NCBI GenBank assembly: GCA_945913285.1
Contig: CAMEDD010000006.1
Span: forward strand, 1 to 64,000
Source of the DNA: Candidatus Sulfopaludibacter sp. SbA3
Lineage (GTDB): Bacteria > Pseudomonadota > Alphaproteobacteria > Caulobacterales > Hyphomonadaceae
Direction: 5' to 3'
DNA: 64,000 nucleotides
Part shown: piece by piece, positions 34,878-43,559 of the stretch
Numbering within the stretch: the stretch's first letter is position 1
How the letters are laid out: every line of letters begins with the position of its first letter
The notes under the pieces: model-generated
Told to the model about the DNA's origin: nothing
The model's database searches: none
The model's input: the letters and a program-made list of their open reading frames with translations, nothing else
Program-made: the position numbers and the translations under genes

Positions 34878-35482
34878 CCGCCCGTCCGGTTCACCACACC
34901 GCAGGCGACCCGCGCGCCGGCTCCGCCGATCGGCTGCGAGCGGTGATCGTCTTTGCTCGCGTGCAAGATGATCGATAGGCCGTCACCGTCCAGCGCAGGA
35001 GCGAGTTCGGTCAGCAAGGTAAAGGCTTCATATCCGGCCGTGCCATCGGCGGCGGCCCAGGCGTTCGGCAGGTCGCCCGGCTCAGGGCCGAGATCCGGGT
35101 TCATGAGCCCATGCGCGCCCGCTTCCTTGCCATGATGGCCGCCAGACAGCTGGTAGGCGCCGGCATCGGAACAATCGCCCCTCTCATGCAGGTGCACGCC
35201 GTGCCAGCCGGGCGTCAGACCGCCCGCACCGATCTCCATCCGGATCAGCAGGCCGGTCGGGCCTTGTTCGAACGTCGCATTTCCGATCTCCAGACCGCCC
35301 GCGCCGAGGATCGTGGCCGAGGCGGATGCCAGCTCCTTCTTGGCCGGGGGCGCTGCGCCGTCCAGCGTGTGCATCATGTGGCCCTCATGGCCTGCGCCGT
35401 GCATCTTGTGGCCGGAATGACCCATATGACCGCACCCGGCGAGCGCGAGAGACGAGACGGCGAGAAGAACGAATTTAAGCAT
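34874..35482 (-). CDS. sodC: Cu/Zn superoxide dismutase, lipoprotein
   Basis: A 202-residue periplasmic superoxide dismutase that converts superoxide to oxygen and hydrogen peroxide. The copper H-x-H is in GWHGVHLHERGDCSD, the zinc-loop His and Asp in GGHHGKEAGAHGLMNPDLG, and the last His in ILHASKDDHRSQP, followed by the disulfide Cys region GARVACGVV. It has a lipobox (LALAGC, Cys17) and then a His/Met/Gly-rich stretch (residues about 19-38: GHMGHSGHKMHGAGHEG) that may capture copper. The start at the second Met keeps the lipoprotein signal. Divergent from tlyA. Confidence 0.93.
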   Translation of the reverse strand: MLKFVLLAVSSLALAGCGHMGHSGHKMHGAGHEGHMMHTLDGAAPPAKKELASASATILGAGGLEIGNATFEQGPTGLLIRMEIGAGGLTPGWHGVHLHERGDCSDAGAYQLSGGHHGKEAGAHGLMNPDLGPEPGDLPNAWAAADGTAGYEAFTLLTELAPALDGDGLSIILHASKDDHRSQPIGGAGARVACGVVNRTGG

Positions 35483-35530
35483 GTCGGGACTCCTGTCGAT
35501 TCCTGAGTAAGTATAGGGCAAACAGTCTAA

Positions 35531-36280
35531 ATGTCAGAAAGTTCCATGCCTCCAAGTGACCGCGCCGACAAAATGCTCGTCGCGCTCGGCCATTTTGGCA
35601 GCCGCGCTGCCGCGCAGGCCGCCATCGTAGCAGGACTCGTCCATGCTAATGGCAAGCCCGTCGCCCGCGCCTCCGAAAGCCTTGCCCGCGGCGCGGTGAT
35701 CACTTCGGAGGCCGCTCATCCTTACGTTTCGCGGGGTGGTCTGAAGCTCGCCCATGCCCTGACTGTCTTCCAGGTCGATCCCGCTGGCCTCGATTGTCTC
35801 GATCTCGGGGCCTCGACCGGCGGCTTCACCGATGTGCTGTTGCGCGCCGGCGCCGTGCACGTCACGTGCGTGGACGTGGGCCACGGCCAGCTACATGCGA
35901 AGATCGCAGGCGACCCGCGCGTCACGTCCTACGAACGCCTCAATGCGCGCGACCTGACAGTCGAACACCTCACCGCGCCGCCGCAGCTGGTCGTCTGTGA
36001 TCTGAGCTTCGTTTCGCTCGCGAAAGTGGTTCCCGTTCCGCTGTCACTCTCAGCGCCAGCGGCCACGCTCATCGCGCTATTCAAACCGCAATTCGAAGTC
36101 GGCCCGTCCAATGTCGGCAAGGGCGGGCTCGTCACGGACACCGCCGCCGCCCAATCGGCTCTGGAACGCTTTGAGCACTTTCTCCGCGCCTCGGGCTGGG
36201 CGCCGGGCACGCCGGAACCGAGCCCGGTTCCAGGCGGCGATGGCAACCGCGAATGGCTGGTCTGCGCCCGGCGTCAGTAA
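35531..36280 (+). CDS. tlyA: TlyA family rRNA 2'-O-methyltransferase / hemolysin-like
   Basis: A 249-residue protein with an N-terminal S4 RNA-binding domain (RADKMLVALGHFGSRAAAQ) and a FtsJ-type methyltransferase domain (DLGASTGGFTDVLL). The K-D-K-E catalytic set is present as Lys72 in SRGGLKL, Asp157 in CDLSF, Lys185 in LFKPQFE and Glu241 in NREWL. It would methylate ribosomal RNA ribose using SAM; TlyA homologues are known to act on 16S and 23S rRNA and influence capreomycin sensitivity. It converges on the glycine-zipper gene with a 7-bp overlap of the 3' ends. Confidence 0.92.
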   Translation: MSESSMPPSDRADKMLVALGHFGSRAAAQAAIVAGLVHANGKPVARASESLARGAVITSEAAHPYVSRGGLKLAHALTVFQVDPAGLDCLDLGASTGGFTDVLLRAGAVHVTCVDVGHGQLHAKIAGDPRVTSYERLNARDLTVEHLTAPPQLVVCDLSFVSLAKVVPVPLSLSAPAATLIALFKPQFEVGPSNVGKGGLVTDTAAAQSALERFEHFLRASGWAPGTPEPSPVPGGDGNREWLVCARRQ

Positions 36281-36978
36281 CCGTAAGGGGCGTCCGAATA
36301 GCTGTCCTGCTCCAGCACCTGCCACTGGCGGGTGCGGCCATTCCAGCAGGCTGTCACGGGATCGCGCTGCACGTCGCCGTCGGGCAGCCGTGTTTCGCGC
36401 TGGATGACACGGCAGTCCTGTTGCGGGGCCGGATCTTGGTAATCCGGGTACGAACGGTAGTCCGGATCCTGAGGATAGCTTGCGGGATAGGGATCCGGCC
36501 GATACCCGCCCTGCGACATCACTTCCGGTCCCCCATACAGCCCTTCCGTCGAGCGCGGGATCGAGCTCGAAGGCGAGGATGAGTAATTGTAAGGCGCGTA
36601 AGCCACCTGGCATTCCGGCCCGGTCTGTCTGGCGACCGAGTTGCCCGCCATACCGCCCACAAGCGCGCCGAGTACGGCGCCGACCGCCACATTGCCGGCT
36701 TCGCTGCGGCCCTCGGTATAACGCCCGATCGGACGGCCGCGGCGATTGTATTCGGTATAGGTCCGGTCATTCTCGATATTGTTGCCCACCGCGCCGCCGA
36801 TGAGTGCGCCAGCGAGAGCGCCGACGACCGTTCCAGCTGCCGAATCGTCCGCCCGTTCCCGCTCACACTGCACATTGCGGGTGCCGGTGTCATTGTAACC
36901 GTATTGCGCATGGGCCTGCACCGGTAGTGCCAGGGCCATCAGGCCGAGGCTGCCAGCGGCGATCGAGAGTTTCAACAT
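36274..36978 (-). CDS. Glycine-zipper 2TM protein, outer-membrane or periplasmic
   Basis: A 234-residue exported protein. The signal peptide ends ALPVQAHAQ. Two glycine zippers follow: GTVVGALAGALIGGAVGNNI and NVAVGAVLGALVGGMAGNSV, separated by a charged Tyr/Arg-rich link. The C-terminal half is Pro/Tyr/Ser/Asp-rich and contains Cys residues. Glycine zippers form tight membrane helices, and related 17-kDa surface antigens are lipoproteins, but no lipobox is seen here. The first Met of the open frame is not used because the signal peptide begins at 36978. Confidence 0.82.
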   Translation of the reverse strand: MLKLSIAAGSLGLMALALPVQAHAQYGYNDTGTRNVQCERERADDSAAGTVVGALAGALIGGAVGNNIENDRTYTEYNRRGRPIGRYTEGRSEAGNVAVGAVLGALVGGMAGNSVARQTGPECQVAYAPYNYSSSPSSSIPRSTEGLYGGPEVMSQGGYRPDPYPASYPQDPDYRSYPDYQDPAPQQDCRVIQRETRLPDGDVQRDPVTACWNGRTRQWQVLEQDSYSDAPYGY

Positions 36979-37110
36979 CACCAGTCTCCTCGGGCGCGTT
37001 CGGGCAAGGTGCGCCAGTTTATGAGAGCAATCTGCCGCCGCCAATCTGAACGCAGCCTGAAGGCGCTTGTCGCACTGGACGCGCGGCGAAGCGGCCTACA
37101 TATTCTCCTT

Positions 37111-38184
37111 ATGGGATTGATCGACCAAGCCGCCAAAACCGCAGGCAGGGCCCGCTACGCCGCCGCTCAGGGCCTGCGCACGGCTTGGTATGCTGCCCAG
37201 ATGCAAGCCGCGCGCAGCCAGTCCGGCGGATTTGACCGGCCCGGCGAGCCGGAGTTCCGCCCCAGCCGCGGCCGCCCGGACACGAGCGAACTGCGCAAGG
37301 CCTACCTGCGCCTTTTCGTTCAGGATCTCGCGAATGTCGAAGCGGGGCTCTATCCGCCGCCGAAGGATTTGCGCCCCGCAGAACTCCCGGGCGCCCTGAA
37401 GTCCGCGCAGGCCTTCCTGCGCGACGCGGCCGAGGTGAACCGCCGCCGCCTCGCTCGGGACGGCACGGAGGTGCGCAGCCAGGTGCCCGAAGGCACCAAC
37501 CGCTACCCTGCCTATTACCTGCAGAACTTCCACTACCAGTCCGGCGGCTGGTTTACCGATGACAGCGCCGAACTCTACGACACGCAAGTCGAGGCGCTGT
37601 TTTCCGGTACCGCCGATACCATGCGCCGCGCGGCGCTCGCCGAAATCAGCCGTGAGCTGAAGGGCCGCGATCAGCGCACCCAGCGCCTGCTGGATGTCGC
37701 CTGCGGCAACGGCCGTTTCCTCGAAAAAGTGCTGGGCGTTTTTCCCAAGCTGCCTGTGACAGGGCTCGACCTGTCCCCATCCTACACGGACGCTGCCCGC
37801 GCGCGCCTTTTGCCCTGGCGCCAGGCCGACGTGATCCAGGACGCTGCCGAGACCATGACCCTCGACAGCGCGTCCCAGGATATCGCCGTCTCGATCTTCC
37901 TGTTCCACGAACTTCCCCCAAAGATCCGCCCGCAGGTCCTTGCCGAGATATTCCGTACACTGAAACCGGGCGGCCTGTTCGTTCTCGCCGATAGTGTCCA
38001 GTTCGGAGACTATCCCGCCATGGACGGTCTGCTGGAATACTTCCCGCATGGATTTCACGAGCCTTATTACAAAGGCTATCTCGAATGGAGTATCGCTGAA
38101 GCACTGGATCAGGCCGGCTTTGTTAAGGAGCGGGAAACGCTGGCTTTCCTTACAAAAGTGACAACCTGGCGCCGCCCGCTATAG
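37111..38184 (+). CDS. SAM-dependent methyltransferase (class I)
   Basis: A 357-residue methyltransferase. The Rossmann motif I is LLDVACGNGRFLEKV, with TGLDLSPSYTDAAR as the ribose-binding acidic strand and PGGLFVLADSVQFG in the later strands. It has an extra N-terminal helical domain of about 180 residues (LRKAYLRLFVQDLANVEAGLYPPP) absent from minimal enzymes. Substrate unknown. The start at 37111 has only a weak ribosome site but begins where protein-like sequence does; the longer frame upstream is Arg-rich and unconvincing. Confidence 0.85.
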   Translation: MGLIDQAAKTAGRARYAAAQGLRTAWYAAQMQAARSQSGGFDRPGEPEFRPSRGRPDTSELRKAYLRLFVQDLANVEAGLYPPPKDLRPAELPGALKSAQAFLRDAAEVNRRRLARDGTEVRSQVPEGTNRYPAYYLQNFHYQSGGWFTDDSAELYDTQVEALFSGTADTMRRAALAEISRELKGRDQRTQRLLDVACGNGRFLEKVLGVFPKLPVTGLDLSPSYTDAARARLLPWRQADVIQDAAETMTLDSASQDIAVSIFLFHELPPKIRPQVLAEIFRTLKPGGLFVLADSVQFGDYPAMDGLLEYFPHGFHEPYYKGYLEWSIAEALDQAGFVKERETLAFLTKVTTWRRPL

Positions 38185-38354
38185 GAACTACGGACGAATC
38201 CTCAAGCTAAAATATCCGTCATAATCTGTGCTCTGACGGTCACAGGGCCGGCCCCAAACCCGAACATTACTGCATCGCAAGCTGGCAACTGGCTCGCCGT
38301 TTGTTACCTCAGCGGCGCGCAGTAGCGCTTCTGTCCAGAGTAACGGAGTAAAAA

Positions 38355-38852
38355 ATGAAACTTGCACTCGCATCCCTCGCAGCCGTCCTCGCTGCCCCGC
38401 TGGCCTTCGCCCAGGGAAATATCGAACTCAGCGGTGGTTATACCCAGTTCGACACAGGCGGCGCTGAACTCGGCGCCCTCACCGGTCGCGGCACCTACTT
38501 CTTCAACCAGTATCTTGGCGCCGAAGGGGAAGTCTCCATCGGCATCGATGATGCCAATGTCGGCCCGGGCACGGTCGAGCTCGACAACTCCCTTGGCGCA
38601 TTCGGTGTGGTGCGCGCTCCGATCACGGAGCGGTTTGAACTCTTCGGCCGCGCCGGCTATGCCGCGTCCGAGTTCAACGCCGGCGTTCCCGGTCTCGGCA
38701 GCGCCTCGGGCGATGTGGACGGCCTCGCTTACGGCGTTGGCGGCAAGCTTTTCCTGACGGACACGCTCGGCGTGCGCGCCGATGTCGGCCGTTATGAAGG
38801 CGACGACAGCGAAGCCGACGTCTTCACCTTAGGCGGCGTCGTCCGCTTTTAA
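38355..38852 (+). CDS. Small outer-membrane beta-barrel protein
   Basis: A 165-residue protein with a cleavable signal peptide (ALASLAAVLAAPLAFAQ) and a barrel of alternating hydrophobic strands: IELSGGYTQFD, GTYFFNQYLGAEGEVSIGI, FELFGRAGYAASEF and LGVRADVGRYEGDD. It ends in VFTLGGVVRF, with the terminal Phe used for outer-membrane assembly. This is the OmpA/OmpX-like 8-strand type, known from porin-like families. GGAG precedes the ATG and a terminator follows. It probably is a structural or adhesion-related protein; nothing here shows channel function. Confidence 0.82.
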   Translation: MKLALASLAAVLAAPLAFAQGNIELSGGYTQFDTGGAELGALTGRGTYFFNQYLGAEGEVSIGIDDANVGPGTVELDNSLGAFGVVRAPITERFELFGRAGYAASEFNAGVPGLGSASGDVDGLAYGVGGKLFLTDTLGVRADVGRYEGDDSEADVFTLGGVVRF

Positions 38853-38880
38853 GCATCCGTTGCAGATCAGATAGGGAGAG

Positions 38881-38908
38881 CCCCGGTGCGCGAGCGCCGG
38901 GGTTCTTT
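38881..38908 (+). terminator. Terminator after the barrel protein
   Basis: The plus strand has a 9-bp stem (CCCCGGTGC/GCGCCGGGG, loop GCGA, one G-T pair) followed by TTCTTTG. It lies about 28 bp after the stop. Confidence 0.7.
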
Positions 38909-38913
38909 GCGTT

Positions 38914-39669
38914 TCAGCCCGGCCAGGACATCTCGGCGTGCAGGTTGTTGAAGTCCGGATCCTCCAGATCGCCCTGCAGCCGGCAGGGCATCCCGTCGGG
39001 AAGGCCCGCCATGGTGAACTCCAGACCGTCCTCGATCACGCCGCCGAGGGCCTGGAAGGCTATCAGGCGATTGATGAGCATGGTCGCCGTCTCCACGCTG
39101 GAAGCGGGCACATTCCGTACACTGAGATCCGGCCGTCCGAAAAGGCGCATGCCGCGCGTGTGTAGCCAGAAGTGATCGGCGGTATCCGACATCAGGATCT
39201 GCACATGCTTGTGGGGCTGGGCCTGTCCGGCCACGAACAATTCGGAATGCCAGGTCTCCCGGGTCCACCAGGTAAAGGCCTGCGGATCGAAGATGGTTTT
39301 CGCGCCGCAGGCAAAAAGCCATTCGCCAAGGCCGATCACGTCGCGCAGGTAGTTGAGCGTGCCCGCCGCCTCCACGTCGCCGGCCATTACCGCGCATCCC
39401 TGGCATCCCGCCACCGCCTCGGCCAGCGCCGGATCGCGCGCCTGAAATTCCTCCCAGAGATAACCGCTGCGCAGGCTCTCGAGGTAGCCGGGATGCCCGC
39501 TCGTCGTGAAGGTTTGTAGCGTTACCCCGCCCGGAACTCCCGAACATTGGAACTCGCTGCGCGACATCGGCCGCGCCTGCGGATCAGCACCGAACGCCAC
39601 AAGGAAGACCAGCGGATTTTGATCCGAGTCTTGAAAATACGGGCGTTCCCATCCTACAAGGGCCGTCAT
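38914..39669 (-). CDS. Hypothetical protein, unknown function
   Basis: A 251-residue soluble protein without signal peptide. Recognisable text includes WTRETWHSELFVAGQAQPHKH, HVQILMSDTADHFWLHTRGM and RLFGRPDLSVRNVP, which I recall from conserved hypothetical proteins with a Trp-L-H-T-R-G-x-x-x-F-G-R-P-D motif, but I do not know a function. A CQGC motif occurs near the middle. It ends 5 bp before aroC and so is most likely the last gene of the aroC transcript. Confidence 0.65.
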   Translation of the reverse strand: MTALVGWERPYFQDSDQNPLVFLVAFGADPQARPMSRSEFQCSGVPGGVTLQTFTTSGHPGYLESLRSGYLWEEFQARDPALAEAVAGCQGCAVMAGDVEAAGTLNYLRDVIGLGEWLFACGAKTIFDPQAFTWWTRETWHSELFVAGQAQPHKHVQILMSDTADHFWLHTRGMRLFGRPDLSVRNVPASSVETATMLINRLIAFQALGGVIEDGLEFTMAGLPDGMPCRLQGDLEDPDFNNLHAEMSWPG

Positions 39670-39673
39670 CGTC

Positions 39674-40777
39674 TCAGCGTCCTGTCTGTCCGCGATGTCT
39701 CAGCTTGGCGTCGGCCAGCACGCAGGCGAGCATTGCCTCTGCCACCGGCACGGCGCGAATGCCGACGCACGGATCATGCCGTCCAATGGTGCGCACGTCG
39801 ACCTCTTCGCCGTCCCGCGTGATCGAACGCACTTCGTTGAGGATCGACGAAGTCGGCTTGATCGCCACACGCACCACTACGTCCTGTCCGGTCGAAATGC
39901 CGCCCGCCACGCCGCCATTATTGTTGGCGAGGAATGTCGGCCCGTCATTGCCGCTGCGCATCTCATCGGCATTCTCTTCGCCGCTCATCGCCGCCGCCGC
40001 AAAGCCCGCGCCGATCTCTACGCCCTTGGCCGCATTGATGCCCATCATCGCGCCCGCGAGTTCCGAGTCGAGCTTGCCATACACCGGCGCGCCCCAGCCC
40101 GCCGGAACACCGCTCGCCTCGACCTGCACAATCGCGCCGGCGGATGAGCCGGCTTTGCGCGTCTCATCGAGAAATGCCTCCCACGTCGGCGCCATCGCCT
40201 TGTCCGGACACCAGAAGGGATTGTTCTGCGTCTCGTCCCAGTCCCAAGCCTCGGGGTCGATCATGTGCGGCCCGATCTGGATCACCGCGCCGCGGATCAC
40301 GATCCCGTCGCCCAGCACCCGCCGCGCCACTGCGCCAGCCGCCACGCGTGCGGCTGTCTCGCGCGCTGAGGATCGACCGCCGCCGCGATAATCCCGCACG
40401 CCGTATTTCTGGTCATACGCAAAGTCCGCATGCCCTGGCCGGTAGCTGTCACGGATTTCGCGGTAATCCTTGCTGCGCTGGTCGGTATTCTCGATCATCA
40501 GGCTGATCGGCGTGCCGGTCGTCACCTGTCCGCCAAACTCAGACAACGTGCGGTCATCCTCGAACACGCCCGACAGGATCTTCACGAGGTCCGCTTCCTG
40601 TCGCTGCGTGACGAAGCGGGACGTGCCCGGCCGCCGCTTGTCGAGGAAACCCTGGATGAACACCTCGTCCAGCGCGAGGCCCGGCGGGCATCCATCCACC
40701 ACACAGCCGAGCGCCGGCCCATGGCTCTCGCCCCAGGTCGTCACTCGGAAAAGATGGCCGATCGTATTGTGCGACAT
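39674..40777 (-). CDS. aroC: Chorismate synthase
   Basis: A 367-residue enzyme that eliminates phosphate from EPSP to give chorismate, the last step of the shikimate pathway, using reduced FMN. It has all family landmarks: [73 protein letters not shown] and the C-terminal [17 protein letters not shown]. Start placed at the ATG at 40777 because the family begins with SHN/T. It pairs functionally with the class II DAHP synthase at 58517 at the other end of the pathway. It is divergent from pdxH. Confidence 0.97.
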   Translation of the reverse strand: MSHNTIGHLFRVTTWGESHGPALGCVVDGCPPGLALDEVFIQGFLDKRRPGTSRFVTQRQEADLVKILSGVFEDDRTLSEFGGQVTTGTPISLMIENTDQRSKDYREIRDSYRPGHADFAYDQKYGVRDYRGGGRSSARETAARVAAGAVARRVLGDGIVIRGAVIQIGPHMIDPEAWDWDETQNNPFWCPDKAMAPTWEAFLDETRKAGSSAGAIVQVEASGVPAGWGAPVYGKLDSELAGAMMGINAAKGVEIGAGFAAAAMSGEENADEMRSGNDGPTFLANNNGGVAGGISTGQDVVVRVAIKPTSSILNEVRSITRDGEEVDVRTIGRHDPCVGIRAVPVAEAMLACVLADAKLRHRGQTGR

Positions 40778-40845
40778 GTGACAGCCTGACCCTCGCAGTT
40801 CTGCCCCGCGTCCTATATGAAAATGCCAGCCTGACAAACCGCGAA

Positions 40846-41514
40846 ATGGCCACTCCCATGTCTTCCTCCGTGATCCCGCCGACCCCCAGCGCCGCCGACT
40901 ATGCAGATAGCGGCGATCGTCCGCTGATCCCGGAAACCGCTGATCCCATCGCCCTGTTTGCGCGCTGGATGGCAGACGCGCGCGCCTCGGAGCCGAATGA
41001 CGCCAACGCCATGTCGCTCGCGACGGTGGACGCAGATGGCAACCCGGATGTTCGCATCGTCCTCCTGAAGGGCGTTGACGAGACCGGCTTCACCTTCTTC
41101 ACCAACCTCGAAAGCGCCAAGGGCCGGCAACTCGCCGCCCATCCCAACGCCGCCCTCGGCTTCCACTGGAAAAGCCTGCGCCGTCAGGTCCGTGTGCGCG
41201 GCTCCATCACCCGCGTCCCGGACGCGGAGGCCGATGCCTACTTCGCCTCCCGCGCGCCCCAGAGCCGCATCAGCGCCATCGCCTCCGACCAGTCCCGCCC
41301 GATGGCGAACCGCGCCGCCTTCGAGCAGCGCATCGCCGAGCTCTCGACCGTCTATGGCGACGGTCCGGATATTCCTCGTCCGGAATTCTGGGGCGGATTC
41401 TGTCTCGCCCCGACAGAGATCGAGTTCTGGCAAGACCAGGCCTTCCGCATGCACGACCGCCTAAAGCTCTACCGCAAGGGCGAGGGCTGGATCAGCCTCC
41501 GGCTTTATCCGTAG
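40846..41514 (+). CDS. pdxH: Pyridoxamine 5'-phosphate oxidase
   Basis: A 222-residue FMN enzyme that oxidises pyridoxine or pyridoxamine phosphate to PLP. Markers are [55 protein letters not shown] and [10 protein letters not shown], ending with [20 protein letters not shown] and the family's GWISLRLYP. Start is either this ATG or the one at 40858. PLP from this pathway would serve tryptophanase in this window. It is transcribed divergently from aroC with 68 bp between. Confidence 0.96.
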   Translation: MATPMSSSVIPPTPSAADYADSGDRPLIPETADPIALFARWMADARASEPNDANAMSLATVDADGNPDVRIVLLKGVDETGFTFFTNLESAKGRQLAAHPNAALGFHWKSLRRQVRVRGSITRVPDAEADAYFASRAPQSRISAIASDQSRPMANRAAFEQRIAELSTVYGDGPDIPRPEFWGGFCLAPTEIEFWQDQAFRMHDRLKLYRKGEGWISLRLYP

Positions 41515-41620
41515 CCGCGTGTTCGCCCGGCAGGTGGGGCGCGCCGTTGCTCGTCTTCAGAGGCGAAACGCCTCCCGCCGAGACGATGTTGCCGCAGCTT
41601 CCGCCTGCGCCCGTCTTGCC

Positions 41621-42496
41621 TCAAAGCCCCTCGAGCCGGCAGCCGCGCGCCTCAAGGATGTCCCGCATCTGCCAGTAAGCCTTCGGCGTCCGGTAAAGCG
41701 GAATGCGCGGATGCAGGTGGTGCACGATATGGTACTGCATGCCCATCGAGCAGATATTGCCGAATATCGAACGGAAGCTGCGCGTGTCGCGGTAGCGGCC
41801 TTTGTCCGTAGCCGGATGATGCGGCGCCCAGCTCAGGTAATATTGGATATAGGTCATGCCGACATGCCGGGGCAGCCACCAGAGCAGCGCCGCCTCGATG
41901 GCATGCCCACTCCAGGCGAGGCCGAACAGGGTGCCATAGAATACGAGACTGTAGATCGCCGCATCCAGCATCACTTCCTGCCGGCCAATGCGCTGGAGCG
42001 TCTCGCCATAGCTCGCCTCTCCGCCCTTTGCGCCCGGCTGCCGGTTCTGGATGCTTTTCCAGATCGCCTGCAGCGGCCCGCTGGCGTGCGTCGAGTGGTC
42101 CGGGTCCAGCGCCGGATCGTTCGCATGCGCATGATGTTCAAGGTGCGTCAGCCGCGCCACGCGGTAGGGCAGCACCAAGGGGATCGTCGAAAGATGCCCC
42201 ACCAACTGGTTCAGCCAGCGCAGCTTGGTGCCGGGCCGCGCAATGATGTCATGCTGCGCTTCGTGTGAGGGCAGGTAGCAGGCGGCCACGTTGAACGAGG
42301 CGATCAGGAACCCGGCCCAGAGCGGCAAGACGCCTGTGAATACCAGCGGCCACAGAGACAGCCACACGGCGAGGTTCGCGAACGCCCAGGCCACCGCGAA
42401 ATAGGGGAACTTGTCGATATGCTGGCGCGCAATCTCGCGCTCCAGTTTCATCAGGTCCGCTTCGGACAACGATTTCAGCGATACCGGTGCGTTCAT
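41621..42496 (-). CDS. Membrane fatty acid desaturase-type hydroxylase/desaturase
   Basis: A 291-residue inner-membrane di-iron enzyme. Three His clusters are present: SHEAQHD, THLEHHAHAND and YHIVHHLHPRIPLY, the H-x3-4-H, H-x2-3-HH and H-x2-HH pattern of the membrane desaturase/hydroxylase family. Four or more hydrophobic segments surround them. It could desaturate acyl chains or act on carotenoids; the HHLHPRIPLYR segment recalls both acyl desaturases and beta-carotene hydroxylases, and no carotenoid gene is near. It overlaps the small upstream gene by 4 bp, so translation is coupled. Start placed at 42496; the longer frame would overlap that gene entirely. Confidence 0.85.
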   Translation of the reverse strand: MNAPVSLKSLSEADLMKLEREIARQHIDKFPYFAVAWAFANLAVWLSLWPLVFTGVLPLWAGFLIASFNVAACYLPSHEAQHDIIARPGTKLRWLNQLVGHLSTIPLVLPYRVARLTHLEHHAHANDPALDPDHSTHASGPLQAIWKSIQNRQPGAKGGEASYGETLQRIGRQEVMLDAAIYSLVFYGTLFGLAWSGHAIEAALLWWLPRHVGMTYIQYYLSWAPHHPATDKGRYRDTRSFRSIFGNICSMGMQYHIVHHLHPRIPLYRTPKAYWQMRDILEARGCRLEGL

Positions 42497-42687
42497 ATCC
42501 AGCGCCCCCGCAGCTGCGCCGCGAGGCCCAGAACCCCGCCAATGCCGAGCCCTGCCATCAGCGGCGTAATCGCGTAAGGCAGGGACCAGCCGGCCCGCTC
42601 GATGACCTGCGCCGTCAGGGGCGCAATGAAGCCGAGCCCGAAGAGCAGGGGCCCGAACCGGAAAATGAGTCCAAGAAATACGAACAT
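42493..42687 (-). CDS. Small membrane protein coupled to the desaturase
   Basis: A 64-residue, very hydrophobic protein (MFVFLGLIFRFGPLLFGLGF then about 40 more residues), likely two membrane segments. TTGGAGG lies 7 bp before the ATG at 42687, a strong ribosome site that selects this start over the upstream ATG at 42735. Its stop overlaps the desaturase start (ATGA). The gene presumably aids or accompanies the desaturase; I do not recognise a family. Confidence 0.7.
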   Translation of the reverse strand: MFVFLGLIFRFGPLLFGLGFIAPLTAQVIERAGWSLPYAITPLMAGLGIGGVLGLAAQLRGRWI

Positions 42688-42709
42688 GGCAGGCCCTCCA
42701 AGAAAAAAG

Positions 42710-42725
42710 ATGACGCATGCGTCAT
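42710..42725. promoter_or_regulatory. Perfect 16-bp palindrome before the desaturase operon
   Basis: ATGACGCATGCGTCAT reads the same on both strands and is flanked by A6 on the left and T6 on the right. It lies 23 bp before the small-protein start and 48 bp before the DUF4345 gene. On the minus strand TTGCCA can be placed as -35 with the palindrome filling the spacer. A dimeric repressor of the TetR or GntR type is the natural reading. Both flanking genes could be controlled. Confidence 0.6.
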
Positions 42726-42773
42726 TTTTTGGCAAGAGCTAATTTGAAATCAGATCAATAGGGGATACCCACC

Positions 42774-43157
42774 ATGAAACTCGGCTTGCAAATCGTCCTC
42801 GGCCTCTTCTCGCTTATCCCGCTGGCGTTTGCGGCGATGGGGCTTTTATCCGGCATGGCAGGTGCCGATCCGGCGGCCACAGTCTCGGCCGCCGTAGACA
42901 ACCAGTACCGCTACATGTCCGGCGTCTACATCCTCGTAACGTTCCTCCTCTGGTACGCCATCCCGCGCATTGAGAAGCATTTTGCGCTCATGGCGATGAT
43001 CTGCGCCGCTCTCGTCATCGGCGGTATCGGCCGTCTCCTGTCACAGGGCGCCCTAGGTCCGGGTACGGAGCAACAGCAGATCGGCGCCTTCATCGAACTT
43101 AGCTCGCCGCTGCTGCTCGTCTGGCTCTGGTTCGTGACACGCCAAGCGCGTAACTGA
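42774..43157 (+). CDS. DUF4345 family membrane protein
   Basis: A 127-residue protein with about four hydrophobic segments. The opening (KLGLQIVLGLFSLIPLAFAAMGLLSG), the D-N-Q-Y-R-Y motif (AAVDNQYRYMSGVYILVTFLLWY) and C-terminal IGRLLSQ are the pattern of DUF4345 as I recall it. The role is unknown. It diverges from the desaturase operon and shares the palindromic region, so it may be co-regulated with lipid desaturation. Confidence 0.75.
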   Translation: MKLGLQIVLGLFSLIPLAFAAMGLLSGMAGADPAATVSAAVDNQYRYMSGVYILVTFLLWYAIPRIEKHFALMAMICAALVIGGIGRLLSQGALGPGTEQQQIGAFIELSSPLLLVWLWFVTRQARN

Positions 43158-43179
43158 AACGGCCGTAACTTTGCGGGGC

Positions 43180-43536
43180 TCAGTTTTCCTGCCCCGCCCG
43201 GATCAGATTGCCATCCGGGTCCAGCAACGCGCATTCGCGCATGTTCCAGGCTTTGGCTTCAACCGGGTGAAACCGCGGCATGCCCGTGCGCGGAAGGCCA
43301 AGCCGTTCCACTTCCGCCGAGAACGCCTCGATGTCAGAGGTCCGAAGATAGGCGCCGTGATCGTTTTGGTGCGGATCATGCCCCGCGTTCAAGAAGAAAT
43401 GGATTTCCGCGCCCTCACGTTTCATCAGCAGGTAGTCGGCGTCGATGTAAATCGTCTCGAAGCCGAGCGCCGCATAGAAGCGTTCGCTCGCCGGAATGTC
43501 GCCTGACGGCAGGATCGGAGACAGCTTCTCAAGCAT
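43180..43536 (-). CDS. VOC/glyoxalase-bleomycin resistance family protein
   Basis: A 118-residue metal-binding-fold protein. The paired beta-alpha-beta-beta-beta units begin LEKLSPILPSGDIPASERFYAALGFETIY, continue with AEIHFFLNAGHDPHQNDHGAYLRTSDIEAFSAEVERLG, and close with ECALLDPDGNLIRAGQE, which has the conserved D-P-D-G-N-L. The candidate metal residues (His and Glu in these strands) are partly present, so it may be an enzyme or a drug-binding protein. Start set at the second Met where the fold begins. Confidence 0.82.
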   Translation of the reverse strand: MLEKLSPILPSGDIPASERFYAALGFETIYIDADYLLMKREGAEIHFFLNAGHDPHQNDHGAYLRTSDIEAFSAEVERLGLPRTGMPRFHPVEAKAWNMRECALLDPDGNLIRAGQEN

Positions 43537-43559
43537 CGGTTCTGTCCGTTTCCTGGGCT

